Assembly: GCA_015847255.1 (NCBI GenBank)
Contig: JADLZK010007844.1
Span: 231,547 to 295,546, forward strand
DNA length: 64,000 nucleotides
DNA from: Hyparrhenia diplandra
Lineage: Eukaryota > Streptophyta > Magnoliopsida > Poales > Poaceae
Direction: 5' to 3'
A program made the translations under genes and the position numbers. This document shows positions 1 through 10,916 of this stretch, piece by piece. The notes beneath the pieces were generated by a model that was not told where the DNA came from, searched no databases, and saw nothing but the letters and a program-made list of their open reading frames with translations. Each line of letters opens with the position of its first letter. Positions within the stretch are counted from its first letter, which is position 1.

Positions 1-686
1 TGTAGGTTTACATGGAAACGACCCTCCAACGGTCATGTCAAGGCATAGGGCAGCATCTATGTCAAGACCCGAACAAAAGGTATGCAAAAGCACATTATCG
101 AGAAATGACAAGTCTAGGCCAACATGTATAAACATTATGATCCTGGCCTAGGCTGCACCTATGGACTCCTTCTCATCCTACTTGAGATCGAGGATTGCCC
201 TTGGTAGGCATTGATGGGGAAGAATGCTAGACAAAAATTGTCTTTGAGTTTTTCGCAGTCCCCATTCAAACTTCCTACGACAATAGTGTACTATTGTTTT
301 GCTTTCCCTATGAGAGAGAGCAGAAACAAATTCCACATGAGAATTTGAATCTTGCCAGGAATGCTGAGGCAAGATTATAACTCCTCGAAATCTCATAGGT
401 GGTTACACAGGTTTTCAAAATAATCACCAGAGAAGGAGTGCGACCGAACCAAAGTCCTTTTTTTTAAATAGGGTGGAGTTCATGGCCGAATGAAAATTTT
501 GGTTTTAAAAAAGATTTTGGCCCTGTGAATTCCCCCTTTGGAGAAGCAAAAGGATTTTGAATTTGGTATTGGCTTCAATTTGAAAAAGAAAAACAAATAA
601 CTATTTTTTTTTGGATACAACACACGGGTGCTCTAGGCTCAGAGAGAATTACGACAGCCGTTCCCCGGCAACGGCGCCAGAAAGCT
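1..686 (-). mobile_element. Internal leader of a minus-strand Ty3/gypsy LTR retrotransposon (partial)
   Basis: This lies between the window edge and the LTR at 687, next to the primer-binding site, so it is the untranslated leader or start of the internal region. The element continues beyond position 1. The only open frame (178-396, minus, 72 codons) resembles no retroelement protein I recognise, so no gag is called. Orientation follows from the primer-binding site, which reads on the minus strand. Confidence 0.7.
662..679 (-). other. Primer-binding site complementary to tRNA-Asp
   Basis: On the minus strand this reads TGGCGCCGTTGCCGGGGA, the complement of the 3' end of plant tRNA-Asp. That PBS is common in plant Ty3/gypsy (Tat/Athila-like) elements. 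It lies seven bases from the LTR edge, the expected place to prime minus-strand DNA synthesis, and it fixes the element's orientation. Confidence 0.85.
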
Positions 687-2162
687 TGTTGACATTCGTT
701 AACGTATGCAGAAGAATCCGCAAGCGTACGGAACTGTCGTTGTAGCTTTCACCCGGAAGTATTCAGGGTATCGTATTTTCCACAGGGAACGTTTGCGCAC
801 TAGTCTCTGAACAGAGCCTCCCTAAGGATAACTATGGGTGGTGAGGTATCTTTATGGGCTCAGGTTTTTCGTGCGGGGATTTCTAGAGTTGTTATCTCCT
901 TGCCCGGGCACCGCCCTCGCCCAATACCGGGCGCGAGTCCGACCATTAGCTCTCGTCACACCCGAACGTGGAGGGATTACAAGGGACGGACAAGGCTGTC
1001 ACAACCCTGCCGCCTACCCTCACGACCGTGGGATGCTTCGCAAAAGATAGGTGAACGCTAGCCCAAACACCACGTTTGCACTACCATCCACAACTCTTGG
1101 GTCGATCAAGGTTCCCCGGTCAAAGAGTTCCTTCTCCAAGAGTTACGACCCGAAGGTACGACTATCGATCCCGCAAGTTTATAACAGCTAAGATAATATA
1201 CTTGAAGAACAATGAGCCGAAAGATGAACACAAACTTTCTTACCAAAGTGTAAGGAAGTTGTAGAGGTACAAGCGAAGCGGGTACCGACAAGTCCGGCAC
1301 TCCGACCTCCTAGGAACCGCGGACCACCGAGGGCACTCTGACAATTCCGACTAAAAGGAGCAAAGTATCCTTCTAGCTTTCCCTCTCTCACTCTCCATTA
1401 GAACTAAGAAGAGGAAGAAGAACAAGAGTGGAGCTTCTCCCCTTCTATTACATTGTGGCTCTCCTTTGTGTTGTGTATGGAATTGGTTGTTGTAAGGAAG
1501 AGGAGAGAACCTCTACTTATAGGATGAGAGGAGGGGGCTAAATGCAAATCTACCACCATCAAAGCACCAAACCGACCTCCTCCTGGCGTCCAGGTTCAGT
1601 GAACGTGGCAACCAATACCGCCTTACAACTTTTCGGACCTTAATTGCACCGCCAGAGAAGACTGGGCCCGTTTGGCAGCCGCAGGGGTGCGGGCGCACCC
1701 CAAGGTGCGGGCGCACCCAAACCTGGGCCGATTGGGCTCAAATTTTGTGAGCGCGTCCGTTTCGTCGTTAGCTTCGTTTTGGCGGGTGGTGCACTGAAAT
1801 CGGAGTTCGTATGAAGAAGTTATGCCCAAAATACTAAACCCATGTCATGTGGCCCAATGTCATTTCATGTTGGATTTGGGTTTCCACTTCTTGGGCTTAT
1901 GTATAGATGTTGATATTCATGTTTATGGGCATTTCTCCTCTCTTCTCCTTGCTTTGCTTATGTCCATTTAGGGCCTTGTTATTCTTTATATGTTTCCCTT
2001 TGCTTTTGGCCCAAAATGTATATGTTTCCAACATTGTCCTGCAAAACAAGTGAAGTACCAAAACTTGTGGAAATGGTTAGCTCGAACCCCTATTACTATT
2101 GTGTTTTGGTGGTTTTATATTAATGTTGACGGTATAAAATATGTAGTTAACGACCGTCAACA
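687..2162 (-). mobile_element. 5' LTR of the minus-strand gypsy retrotransposon
   Basis: The segment begins TGTTGAC and ends GTCAACA, a 7-bp perfect terminal inverted repeat with TG...CA ends, and has the PBS just outside its left edge. Length is 1476 bp. At its right edge the LINE ORF2 reading frame resumes in mid-gene, so the insertion point is inside LINE ORF2. The target duplication should start at 2163 (TCTAT), but its partner lies outside the window. No coding capacity is expected; short frames here are accidental. The second LTR is not in the window. Confidence 0.85.
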
Positions 2163-3697
2163 TCTATTTGTTAACACTTTAGTGATAATCTTATAAGCCA
2201 CATTTAGCAAGCAAATAGGCCTAAACTGTCTGATATTATTGGCCCCTTTTATTTTTGGAATAAGAGTAATAATGCCAAAGTTTAACCTAAACAGCTCTAA
2301 ATCTCCATTCCTCAAATCTTGTAGCACCTCCATGAAACAAGGCCTAAGGTGTTGCCAGAAAGATTTGAAAAAAACTGGGGAGAAGCCATCTGGTCCTGGA
2401 GATTCTCTTCTGTAGTAACTTTCTGTTGATTGGGCCAAATATCCTGACTTAGACTAAACTTTGAAACAGGCTCACTGCCAAAGAGCTTCTTATAAAATTT
2501 GGTAATAATATTCTGGAAACCCTCTTTATCAGAAACTAAGACACCATCTTCTTCTAATTCCATGATTAAACATTTCCTCTTCCTCCCATTTGCTATTCCA
2601 TGAAAGTATGCTGTATTGGCATCTCCCTCTAATGGCCATTTTTCCCCACCTCTTGTTTGCCAGATAATTTCCTCTGTACTAAAGATGTCATTCAATTCAT
2701 CTTCTAGCATGTATCTACAATTCCATTTAGAGTCATCCAGTCCCACCTGATCTGCTTTGGTATCCAGAGCCTTAATGTTAGTTAATAAGGCTTGTTTTTT
2801 CTTTTTTGTATCAGATCCCCAGTTTAGGTTCCAGCCTCTAAGGAACTTTCTAAGAGTCTTTGAAATGTTTTGCCAGTGATCCACACCTCTTTTTTCCCCT
2901 TTATCAGGCCATTTGGCTAACACATTATCAATGAAACCTTCCTGCCCTATCCATGCTGCTTCAAATCTGAAGATTTTTTCTTTAGGCCTATCCTTAACAG
3001 CACACTCTACTATTACAGGATTATGGTCAGACCCAATTCTAGTAACAGAAAAGGAATTAGCCAGAGGAAAATGATCCTCCCAATCAACAGACATAAAGAC
3101 TCTGTCCAAGACCACCATCACTGGGTTAGATTGTTTATTAGTCCAAGTGAACTGCCCCCCACCTCTATGCATCTCTCTAAGTGTGGTACTTGAAACAAAC
3201 TGATTAAAAATATCCATTAGATGCCTATTTACATTTCCACTTGATTTCTCACTCACATTCCTAATCAGATTGAAGTCACCTCCAATTAACGTTGGACAAT
3301 CCTCACTCTTAATAATATTCTCCAAAGCCTGTAAGAAATCCTGTTTTTGATTGTCCTTCACTGGACCATAAACATTCATCAGCCTCCATCTAAAATTATC
3401 CTCTTTAGATTTTAGAATCATGGACTGAATTCTTTGTTCCCCTACATACTTAATCACCTCTGCATAGTCTTCATCTATTCCCATCAATAAACCACCAGAG
3501 TGCCCTGCTGCAGGTATCCATTCCCATTTAAAAGAAGCTCCTCCGCTCAGAGCATTCAGTTCCCTATTTGTAAAACTTTGTTTAATGGTTTCACTAAGAC
3601 AAATAAACCTAACTTGATGTTCTCTAGTAATTTGTTTTAACTGTCCTCTTCTACCTTTATTTCCTAACCCTCTGACATTCCAGAATAGGCAATTCAT
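2163..3697 (-). pseudogene. LINE ORF2: APE endonuclease and start of reverse transcriptase, frameshifted and truncated
   Basis: ORF2 nicks target DNA and reverse-transcribes the LINE RNA. The start at 3697 overlaps the ORF1 stop (ATGA). The endonuclease is well preserved: WNVRG (N7), SET (E36), GGDFN (D141, N143) and the GSDHNP motif (D224, H225). After a connector of about 200 residues the frame fails between about 2440 and 2400. The RT entry motif SPGPDGF and the following LIPK...RPICLLN block continue in another frame as far as 2163, where the LTR cuts it. The short gap before GPDGF suggests a small deletion rather than a single-base slip. The YADD catalytic block is outside the window. 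Confidence 0.85.
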
Positions 3698-6540
3698 TGA
3701 TCAACTATTTTAGTTTTGCCCTTACGGCGCTTCTCTGCTGGCTCATTTGTCAGATTAACCACCTCTTCATCATCTTCTAGCACCTCTATTACTTCAGCTA
3801 ACTCAGTAATAAGGTTTTCATGCTCAATATTGAAATCTCCCACCTCTTCTTCTTCTTTTTCATCTGATTGATTAATTGATACATTCAAGGCCTTCTTAGC
3901 TTCTGCTTCAGCAAGTGTTGCCTGTGCTAATTCTCTAGCCTTAATAAGATCAAGTGATGAATCCACCTCTTCTACACTCTTACCCAACATAATACCACAT
4001 TCTACTGCTATATTATATAAAACATCATTATCAATATCCTGAAGAACAGAGAATGAGTTAGATGTACCTCAACTATCCATCATGTTGGCCCTCCTTTCAG
4101 CTCTGATTGGGATTGGAGTTCCAGTCCCAATCACTCTTGTTTTGATCTGTGAACCCTCCTGAGCTTGTTTAGCCATTTTTGCTCTCTTGGAGCTCCCAAC
4201 TCTCACAAAACCTTGATCATCCACCTCTTTATTGGGTCCCTCTATCACTTCATTTTCTGCTTTTTCTGCTTGGCTCCCCTCTTTTTTAGGAGATGATTGC
4301 TCCACCAACATCTCCTTTTCTGGAATTTCTTCAGTGTCAGCCACAGAAGAGATTTGAGTATCCCCTTGGAAATTGTTCTGCTCTTGCAAAGCAGATATCA
4401 AAAGCTCTGAGGCTTGCACTGCCATCACTTTAGTACATTCTTCATTGTCTTCTTCTTTCTGCAAACTGTCCTGTTGGCTTCCTTTACCTGTACTATACTG
4501 TTTCCCTCCTTTTTTCTCACCCTGCTTGCTGGATTCACCAATATTTTTGGTGTTGCTGTCCACACCATGATCAGGTTGTCCATCATTAACAGGAGAGTAG
4601 CTATCTGACAAATCATCCATCTCCTCTTCATCTTCTGATTCCTCATGCTCTCTTTTCCCTCCTTTCTTGTCTTTTGGTTGTTTCCTTTCAGCTTTTTCAT
4701 TTTCCAGAGACCAACTTATCTGGAAACCCTTGCCATTAAAGTACACCTTTGAGTGACCTTTGATAGCAGATGGATCTTTGCAAGAAATCTTGAGTCTTAT
4801 AGGTCCAAGACCAGGCAATAAGCTTTTATCAACCTCCACATAATCACCAATCAGATATGACACCTCTTCTACTGCCATTTCCTTTCTGGCCCAGTATGGG
4901 AAGCCACGCACCAACACCCAAACTTGAGACAACATGTCAGTACACCCCACCATCAGATCAGATTTCTGAACAGACACCATCATCCCAGAGATTTTACATT
5001 TGAACTCAGTGAACCTAGTCAGGTCAGACAGATCTTGGCTTGATGGGACTACAAACATATATTCATTCTGTGCTATTTTCTTCACTTGCCAGTCCCATGT
5101 GGAACTGATCAGATATTGCAGCTCAGTTGTAACCTTTGATACAGAACCTTTTCTTTCTAATATAGTCATTACTGTAGTGATAGGACTGTTGGCTATGTCA
5201 TCTTCATCTATTGGGACATTTAGGCTATAGAACAATTGCCCTGGGATTCCATAAGAACACAGCTTTAACCCTTTTGCATTCTTGAAAGGGCAATTAGGAG
5301 CCATATGTCCCTTAGTCTGACAGTGATAGCACAGAGGTGGGTTAGGGCACTGAGATCTGTGATGACCCTTTTCCCCACACCTCCAGCATAGCTCATTTCG
5401 ATCATTCTTCCATTCTCTGTTTGCACCTCTATTTTCAGCACCTCTAAAATCTTGATAACGATTTAGTTTGTTCCTCAAGTCTCCTTCCTGATGTCTATAT
5501 CCATCAAATTCATCAGCTCTCCTCTTCAATCCTCTGTCATCACCATAGCCTCTTCCTTCTTCTCTTGCATCATAATGTCCACCTCTACCATCAAAGCGTC
5601 CATCTCTCCCACCTCAATAGCCACGACCACCACCATATCCACGTCCACCTCCATCTCTACCCCCACCATACCCACCATCTCTGCCTCCTCCATATCCTCG
5701 CCCAAAGCCACCACGCTCACCACCATACCCTCTCCCACCATCATCCCTGTTGTCAAACCTCCTATTGCCAGTGTTTCTGTTGCCATCTGTTCCCCTCCTA
5801 TCTGAGTCACGACCCCTCCACTCCTCTCTATTTCCCTGACTCTGTGAACTCCCTCTGCCCTCAGTGATTTTCTTGTCCATCCCCGCAACCTCAGCAAAAG
5901 ATCTAGAGTCAGTGAGCTTCACCTTGGCTGGGGCGATGATCTTGGCGAAGCTGCCGTATCTCCTGACTTCTTTCCTTGTCGCTGGGAAGCCTTCCACCGC
6001 CGCCTCCAAAACCCTATCCTTGCGGATCCATAGCCAAGTGTTTGAGGGTGACGGCGCTGGTGGGGTGTATGAGTGCCCAAACAGATCTTCAATGGAAAGC
6101 CCACTCTGACTCTCTTTCGGCCCATCTGGCCCACCTCTTTCTATACTCTGTTTTTCACCAATCTCTCTAATTCCCTCCAAGGTGTCGTCTCCTACCTCTG
6201 GACTGCTCTGCTCAGAGCTTGGGATCCTAGCCATGGCTCGCTCCAGAGCTTCGAATGAAGCCGACAACTCTTCCTGTTCCTTACACTCATCAGATGCTTT
6301 GAACAGAGACATTTTGATCTCATCCTCGAGTCTCTTCTTCTCTGCCTGTTTATCCCACTCGGATAGTCTCCGAGGTCTCTGTAAACTTCTCTCAACCCTA
6401 TCACCAGACCGATCCTTGACGATCCCCCACTCATTTGCATGTGTCGAAGAAGATCCCCCATGGAAGGCCATGGTGAACCTCCTTCTAGCCGCCATTTGCC
6501 CCACGGAGGAACCACACCAGATTCGGACCCAGACAATCAC
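3694..6540 (-). pseudogene. LINE ORF1, nucleic-acid-binding protein with two in-frame stops
   Basis: ORF1 proteins coat LINE RNA and act as nucleic-acid chaperones. One frame runs from an ATG at 6540 (an in-frame ATG at 6495 opening MAARRRF is an alternative start) to TGA at 3694. It is broken only by TGA at 5614-5616 and TGA at 4069-4071. From the N-terminus: a charged segment; a Gly/Arg/Tyr-rich RGG-like tract near 5614-5800; two CCHC zinc knuckles (CWRC...H...C and CYHC...H...C) at about 5290-5388; a region like the DUF4283-type domain of plant retroelements; an acidic/Lys-rich C-terminus. The frame ends in an ATGA overlap with the ORF2 start. Both stops could derive from CGA by C-to-T change. 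Either the copy is dead or shorter products are made. Confidence 0.85.
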
Positions 6541-6768
6541 CTCAGGAATTGAAAAGCGGGGAAGAGAGACGAAGGTATACCTCGATACCTAGGTCAATCT
6601 GATCGCCGTCGTCGTGCGATTCGAACCTCCTACTTTTCTCCGCCGGGAATCCCCTAGGGTGACCGTAGCCTCGCCGGAGAAGCTCCGCCCCTCGTCGCCT
6701 TTTTTGTCGCCTAACCGCCTAACCGCTGCGAGTCATGTCCAGCTCAACTCTCAGCTTGCCTCGCTTCG

Positions 6769-7020
6769 TCTGGCAGAGAACATGCCAGAGCATGTAGGAC
6801 AGACCGGCTGGAGAACAGTGGATCCATGTTGATCAAGGAGGCGCAAGGTGATGGTAACTGTACCAGGGGAAGTGGTTGGATAATTCTCCCATTGTTTTCG
6901 ATGACAGATGTTCCTTCTTCGGCTAAGGGTCGAGCTCCTGATGTATCACATTCCTAGCAGAAGGCTCGGCAATGTTTCCATATATTGATCTGTTACTTCA
7001 TAAATACTTATCATTCACTT
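6769..7020 (-). ncRNA. PHAS-like unit A1, truncated by the LINE
   Basis: Minus-strand member of repeat family A. TATA boxes (minus strand) are CCTATAAATA at 7051-7060 and TATAAATAGCTA near 7153-7164; the miR2118-like site is at 6935-6956. Homology to A2, A6 and A8 continues to 6769, where the LINE is inserted about 165 bases past the site. The transcript start is inferred as about 30 bases past the nearer TATA. Inferred role: non-coding precursor of 21-nt phasiRNAs. No meaningful ORF is present. Confidence 0.55.
6935..6956 (-). promoter_or_regulatory. miR2118-like target site, unit A1
   Basis: The minus strand reads GGAATGTGATACATCAGGAG within the site. By eye 18 of 22 positions match the complement of rice miR2118 as I recall it. 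Mismatches fall at miRNA positions 1, 10, 11 and 14. Confidence 0.6.
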
Positions 7021-7498
7021 TCTTTATCCCTTGTTTCTGGAGTGCAGCATTATTTATAGGCGCACGTCTTGTATCAAACATTTACGATATCATAGTTGCA
7101 CACACCAAAGAACTACATTTAGAGCACACCACCAGCAGTGGTGCACTGGAGCTCTAGCTATTTATACAAGAAAATGTTGGCATGCCTTGAACAAATTGTT
7201 TGTTTATTATTTCATCCATGTCACTTTCATTATATATAGACGGCGAGGAAAAGTAAGTTTCACAACGCTACATGCTTGATGAAGGTATAGTACGTCGCAG
7301 AAGCTAATACAAAATTGTATGTTTATATATTTTAATTTCGAAATTTGGGAGATAAGATATATAGTTGGAAAAAAATTGTTCCACTGTATTTGATAGATCT
7401 ATCCTGTTGCATGAGTGATGGCATGAGTTTAATAGGATTTTATTTTGCACGGCTTCATAAGCGATTGCATTTTTTTTTGCCAAACACCCTGTTTTAAA
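7021..7498 (-). promoter_or_regulatory. Promoter and upstream region of unit A1
   Basis: Homologous to the upstream segments of A2, A6 and A8: two TATA boxes about 100 bp apart, a conserved GTGTGCTCTAAATGTAG block between them, and a conserved GAAAGTGACATGGATGAAAT block near 7215-7238. The left part (7320-7498) matches the inverse of 54480-54760. No gene is present. Confidence 0.5.
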
Positions 7499-7793
7499 GA
7501 GCTTTTTTACGGCACACGGTGGCGATGGCGAGGCAATGGCTAGGGCCTGTGCGCAGCCTCGATTCCTTAGCGAGTGAGGGCGAAGCGGCGGCGGCTAGAG
7601 CTTCACGGGAGAGGATGTGATGACGGGAAGGGATACCTCCTGTGAGATGACGGGGAAGGGATAGGTGACGGGGCAAAGGATGGGAGACACGATTACCATA
7701 CTAACCTTCCCCTTAAAACATTAATTACTACTAATTATTTAGTTAGGAACCGAGAGGAACCAGGAAGTACCCCCAACCACCGTAAAAGAGCTC
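7499..7793. mobile_element. Small TIR DNA element (MITE-like)
   Basis: Ends are GAGCTTTTTTACGG and, inverted, GAGCTCTTTTACGG (13 of 14 identical). Related repeats near 49840 and 54415 lack the insert, which supports insertion here. The target duplication is not clear. The interior is GC-rich and non-coding. The TIR resembles that of the 3.3-kb element at 10702-14025, so the two may share a mobilising transposase. Confidence 0.5.
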
Positions 7794-8245
7794 TTGAAAC
7801 ATCTTTCGGTGAAGCTAAAAAAGTAGCTTATCCCAATTGCATCTGACACATGTGGGACCCAGTAGTCCTAGATCACTGCTGCTGCCCGACATGCAAAAAG
7901 GAGAGCCCAGGGGAGAGTCATGGCTAGATGCTTGTCGCCGCCAAAGCTCAACGCCAGCAAGGCAAGGGTGCGGCCGTCAGGGCAGGCTCACGGCACGCGG
8001 TCGCTGTGATGCGCTGCTGGTGTAGGCATGCTATTATGGACCCGCTCGAGCGTGGCCCTCGCCGGGATCTTCCTCCTTCGTAACAGATCTTGCCCTAGCC
8101 GTACATGGCCGGGCCGCCCTTGAGGGAGACAGCCAAAGAACAAAACATGCCCGTGAGGAAGTTGAGGAAAAAGTAAAAGAAAAAGAAAAGATATGGTATG
8201 TTAATCTTGATCTTTTTGTCCATCATAAGAAGCTATTTTGTTAAA
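7794..8245. repeat. Shared repeat segment (copies near 19560-19820, 16060-16150, 36620-36700)
   Basis: 7980-8245 matches 19560-19820, including the stretch TGGCCCTCGCC...GATCTTCCTCCTTCGTAAC and the AAAGTAAAAGAAAA...GTTAATCTTGATC block. The last block also occurs near 16075-16150 and, inverted, near 36620-36700. It is part of the upstream region of E-family units. No coding frame is credible. Confidence 0.5.
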
Positions 8246-8511
8246 TACTCTTGCCAATGTCCCCAAGAAAATGTGTTTTTGATTTACACTCAAGACGAAA
8301 TCTGGAGTGTCATGTATGGGTTTACGTAAATGTGTTCATAGGGATGAGTGTGCGTGCGTGTGTGGGCATCTATGTTAAAATCCAAGATTCAAGTCACCAA
8401 TTTTGAACTCTTGCACCGTCTCTTTATTCTTGTCTTTCTTTCCGTAAACTCAAATTTTTCTACTTCCTTATTGCTTGTAGATATAACTTTCCTGACCTAC
8501 TTTAACAATAT

Positions 8512-9034
8512 GAAAAAGTCTAAATCACACCCCCACCTTTGGGAGGTGGTCTAAATCACCCCCTGACCTTTGAAATGGTCTAAATCACCCCCCTGAACCT
8601 TTGAAAACCGGTCAAATTACCCCCTAAAGCAGTTTTGAAAAATCATAGAAAATCATAGAAAAATCATAAAATGGAAAATGAAATTGTGCTAGACTCCAAA
8701 TGAGTAGACCTACGCAATGAACAAATAATATGGTATGTTTTAGTACATTTTTTTGTTGTAGCTTTAGATTTATGCGTTTCCTCATAGTTGTAAAAAAAAT
8801 GTACTAAAATATACCATATTATATGTTCATTGCGTAGATCTACTCATTTGGAGTCCAGCATAATTTTATTTTCCATTTTATGATTTTTCTATGGTTTTCT
8901 ATGATTTTTCAAAACTGCTTTAGGGGGTAATTTGACCGGTTTTCAAAAAAGTTCGGGGGTGATTTAGACCATTTCAAAGGTCAGGGGTGATTTAGACCAC
9001 CTCCCAAAGATGGGGGTGTGATTTAGACTTTTCC
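8512..9034. mobile_element. Foldback (long-TIR) element
   Basis: Two arms of about 250 bp form a near-perfect inverted repeat around a short loop near 8770. The arms begin GAAAAAGTCTAAATCAC and, inverted, GGAAAAGTCTAAATCAC, and contain repeated TCTAAATCACCCCC blocks. They are flanked by a 5-bp direct repeat AATAT (8507-8511 and 9035-9039), the likely target duplication. A transcript through it would fold into a long hairpin. The superfamily is not assigned. Confidence 0.8.
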
Positions 9035-9800
9035 AATATAGACACGCCAATTAATGGGGGTGCATTACTTTTCCACTATACAGTCTCTATTATACTAATG
9101 AAAGAAGTTCCAAATATGATGGATCAAATCTAATTCCTACATTTAAAGTCCAAAGTTTAGTTCAATTGAGATTTGATTCAACACGTGAAATAGAAGTTAA
9201 ACATCGACTCTCTACTATGGTCATCGAATTGTGAAGCTGTGTTTGGTCTCCTAAAAAAAGTTGTAATGACCGGTACATGCTGTGTATGCTCGTCTTCCTG
9301 AGGTAATGCTAATTATATCGGTGCATGTCTTGTGGTCTCATGTAGTTGCTGAATGTCTATGATGCCTCCTTCCAGCCTGCCATGTGTGGAGATGCTGGAG
9401 ATCTACAATCGCTGCTGCGGATTCTCCTTCCTGGACAAGTAAGGTAAATGGCGCGTGTTAGAAGTGATATGTACAATTCGATTGTGGTGTTAAATTATGA
9501 TTCTCCCGTTTGCCTTGATCAAGGTTTCCTATAAATGCTTCAGTAACACCTGATGCATCGTATCCTCATGTGAAATCAATTTAAGGATCATCATCAAAAT
9601 AACCATTGTGCCATTCTAGTCAACATACTCATTGTCACCCAGGCTCCCCACTCCGAACTGAAAAGCCGCCATTCTACACTAAAGGATCTGTGGATTTCAT
9701 TTCTTTTGATATCATACCTATTGAACAAGGAGGCAAGCCATTTCACTACCCTTTTTATGTGTGTGGCTTTGAAGGCATGCGCAGTGAACAATTGCCCATT
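9035..9800. other. Intergenic stretch with no clear gene
   Basis: Apart from one weak miR2118-like site (9547-9568) I see no gene, no transposon end and no close copy elsewhere in the window. Confidence 0.4.
9547..9568 (-). promoter_or_regulatory. Weak candidate miR2118-like site
   Basis: The minus strand contains GATGCATCAGGTG with GAGGAT upstream. About 14 of 22 positions match the recalled complement. It resembles the C-family site, but no TATA box is obvious and no second copy of the unit is present. It could be chance or a decayed locus. Confidence 0.25.
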
Positions 9801-9815
9801 TAATTTACATACTCA

Positions 9816-10701
9816 CTATTCACGTACCAAGAACATATATTGAAAGTATTTCAACCAATATGACAGAGACAATGTTGAAACCATATTATTTGATTTGCTT
9901 GCACCCCAGCTCTCCGACCTCATTCCCCACCCGTTTCTGATTTGGACTTCTACCTCTGGCAGTGCATGAGACACCTTAGCAGGCACATGTGGAATCCCAG
10001 ATTTCCGGTCAGGATGCGAGCTGAGGTTGTCGAGCCAAATAGCAATCCAAGGGGTCAAGGCTGGAGGCCACACGTGTGTGTGGTAACCAGCGGTGCATCC
10101 ACACACGTACAGGCTATGTGGAAGGATGGCCAGGAAGATGGCAGTATGATGACTACAAACTTTGGTAGAAACCAAACACCAAACTTATGAAGTCGAAACC
10201 GAAGCCGTTTGTTGTTATTTTTCCTAGTTATCGATCGATTTCTAATGTTTCAAAACAGCATTGAAACACTATCAAACTCATTTGATAGAAAGGTCAAAAT
10301 ACTGGTTCTGGAATTCACTAGAAATGTTTTCTGCAGTGCAACAAAAATAGATTACCAAACAATTGAAGAAACACTATCAAACTGAACTTTTATGTGGTGA
10401 CACACAGCTTGCAAATGGGTTCATGGTGCAATGGCAAATGCCACTGGCTGGCGCCCAGTGTTCGATCCGGCTGGCAACAGGGGTGTTCCATCAGAGAAAT
10501 GGTTTCTGTGACTTTCTTCCACGGCTGGTTGCTGTGACTTTCTTCTTAATGAAACATGGAGGTGGATTGCAGATGAGATGGACCTTGAGGCCACATTGTA
10601 CTGAAATCAAATAAACCGGGCTGTACACCCCTGGTTTCAGGCTCACGTCGCATTTACACTTTCACAGACAGAACAGATTTAAGACCAAACCTTTCACCTA
10701 T
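9816..10701 (-). repeat. Repeat block G1
   Basis: Inverted relative to copies at about 29900-30350 and 38760-39535 plus 40901-40960. Blocks with inverted matches elsewhere include GCAGGCACATGTGGAATCCC and the ACACACGTACAGGCTATGTGGAAGG region. The right edge is interrupted by the TIR element at 10702 and homology resumes at 14026. No coding function is supported and no convincing miR2118 site was found. Confidence 0.55.
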
Positions 10702-10916
10702 GAGAGTTTTTACAGCGCTTGGAATTAATATGGGCCCTTCATTTGGTCTGATCCAATGGTCAAAAAGCTAGAGGAACCAAATAGGAGGAACCAAGTGGCA
10801 GGTAGGAACCATGGCATAGGAACTGAATTATAAAAAATATTAAAGGGTATTATGGTCATTTTAGTCTGATCAGGAGCAGCTTCTAAAACCAAAAACCTGT
10901 TGCGAATCAAGAGCTT

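Larger units (their letters stand above)
2163..6768 (-). mobile_element. L1-type plant LINE, interrupted by the LTR element
   Basis: A minus-strand non-LTR retrotransposon with ORF1 (zinc-knuckle RNA-binding protein) and ORF2 (APE endonuclease then reverse transcriptase). The 5' end is placed near 6768: to its right the sequence rejoins PHAS unit A1 after CTGCCAGA (read on the minus strand), and other A copies continue without interruption there. About 230 bp of GC-rich 5' UTR precede ORF1. The 3' part, including most of RT, was displaced beyond position 1 by the LTR insertion. Both ORFs are broken, so this copy is not autonomous. Confidence 0.85.

Noticed and set aside
5491..5867. Plus-strand Ser/Thr/Ile- or His-rich frames opposite LINE ORF1
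   Set aside because: They are antisense shadows of the Gly/Arg-rich ORF1 tract.
6569..6768. Host gene promoter upstream of ORF1
   Set aside because: It is the LINE 5' UTR; A1 homology resumes at 6769.
9355..9378. ATGATGCCTCC on the plus strand as a mature miR2118 sequence
   Set aside because: Only about ten contiguous bases fit; the rest and any hairpin partner are missing.
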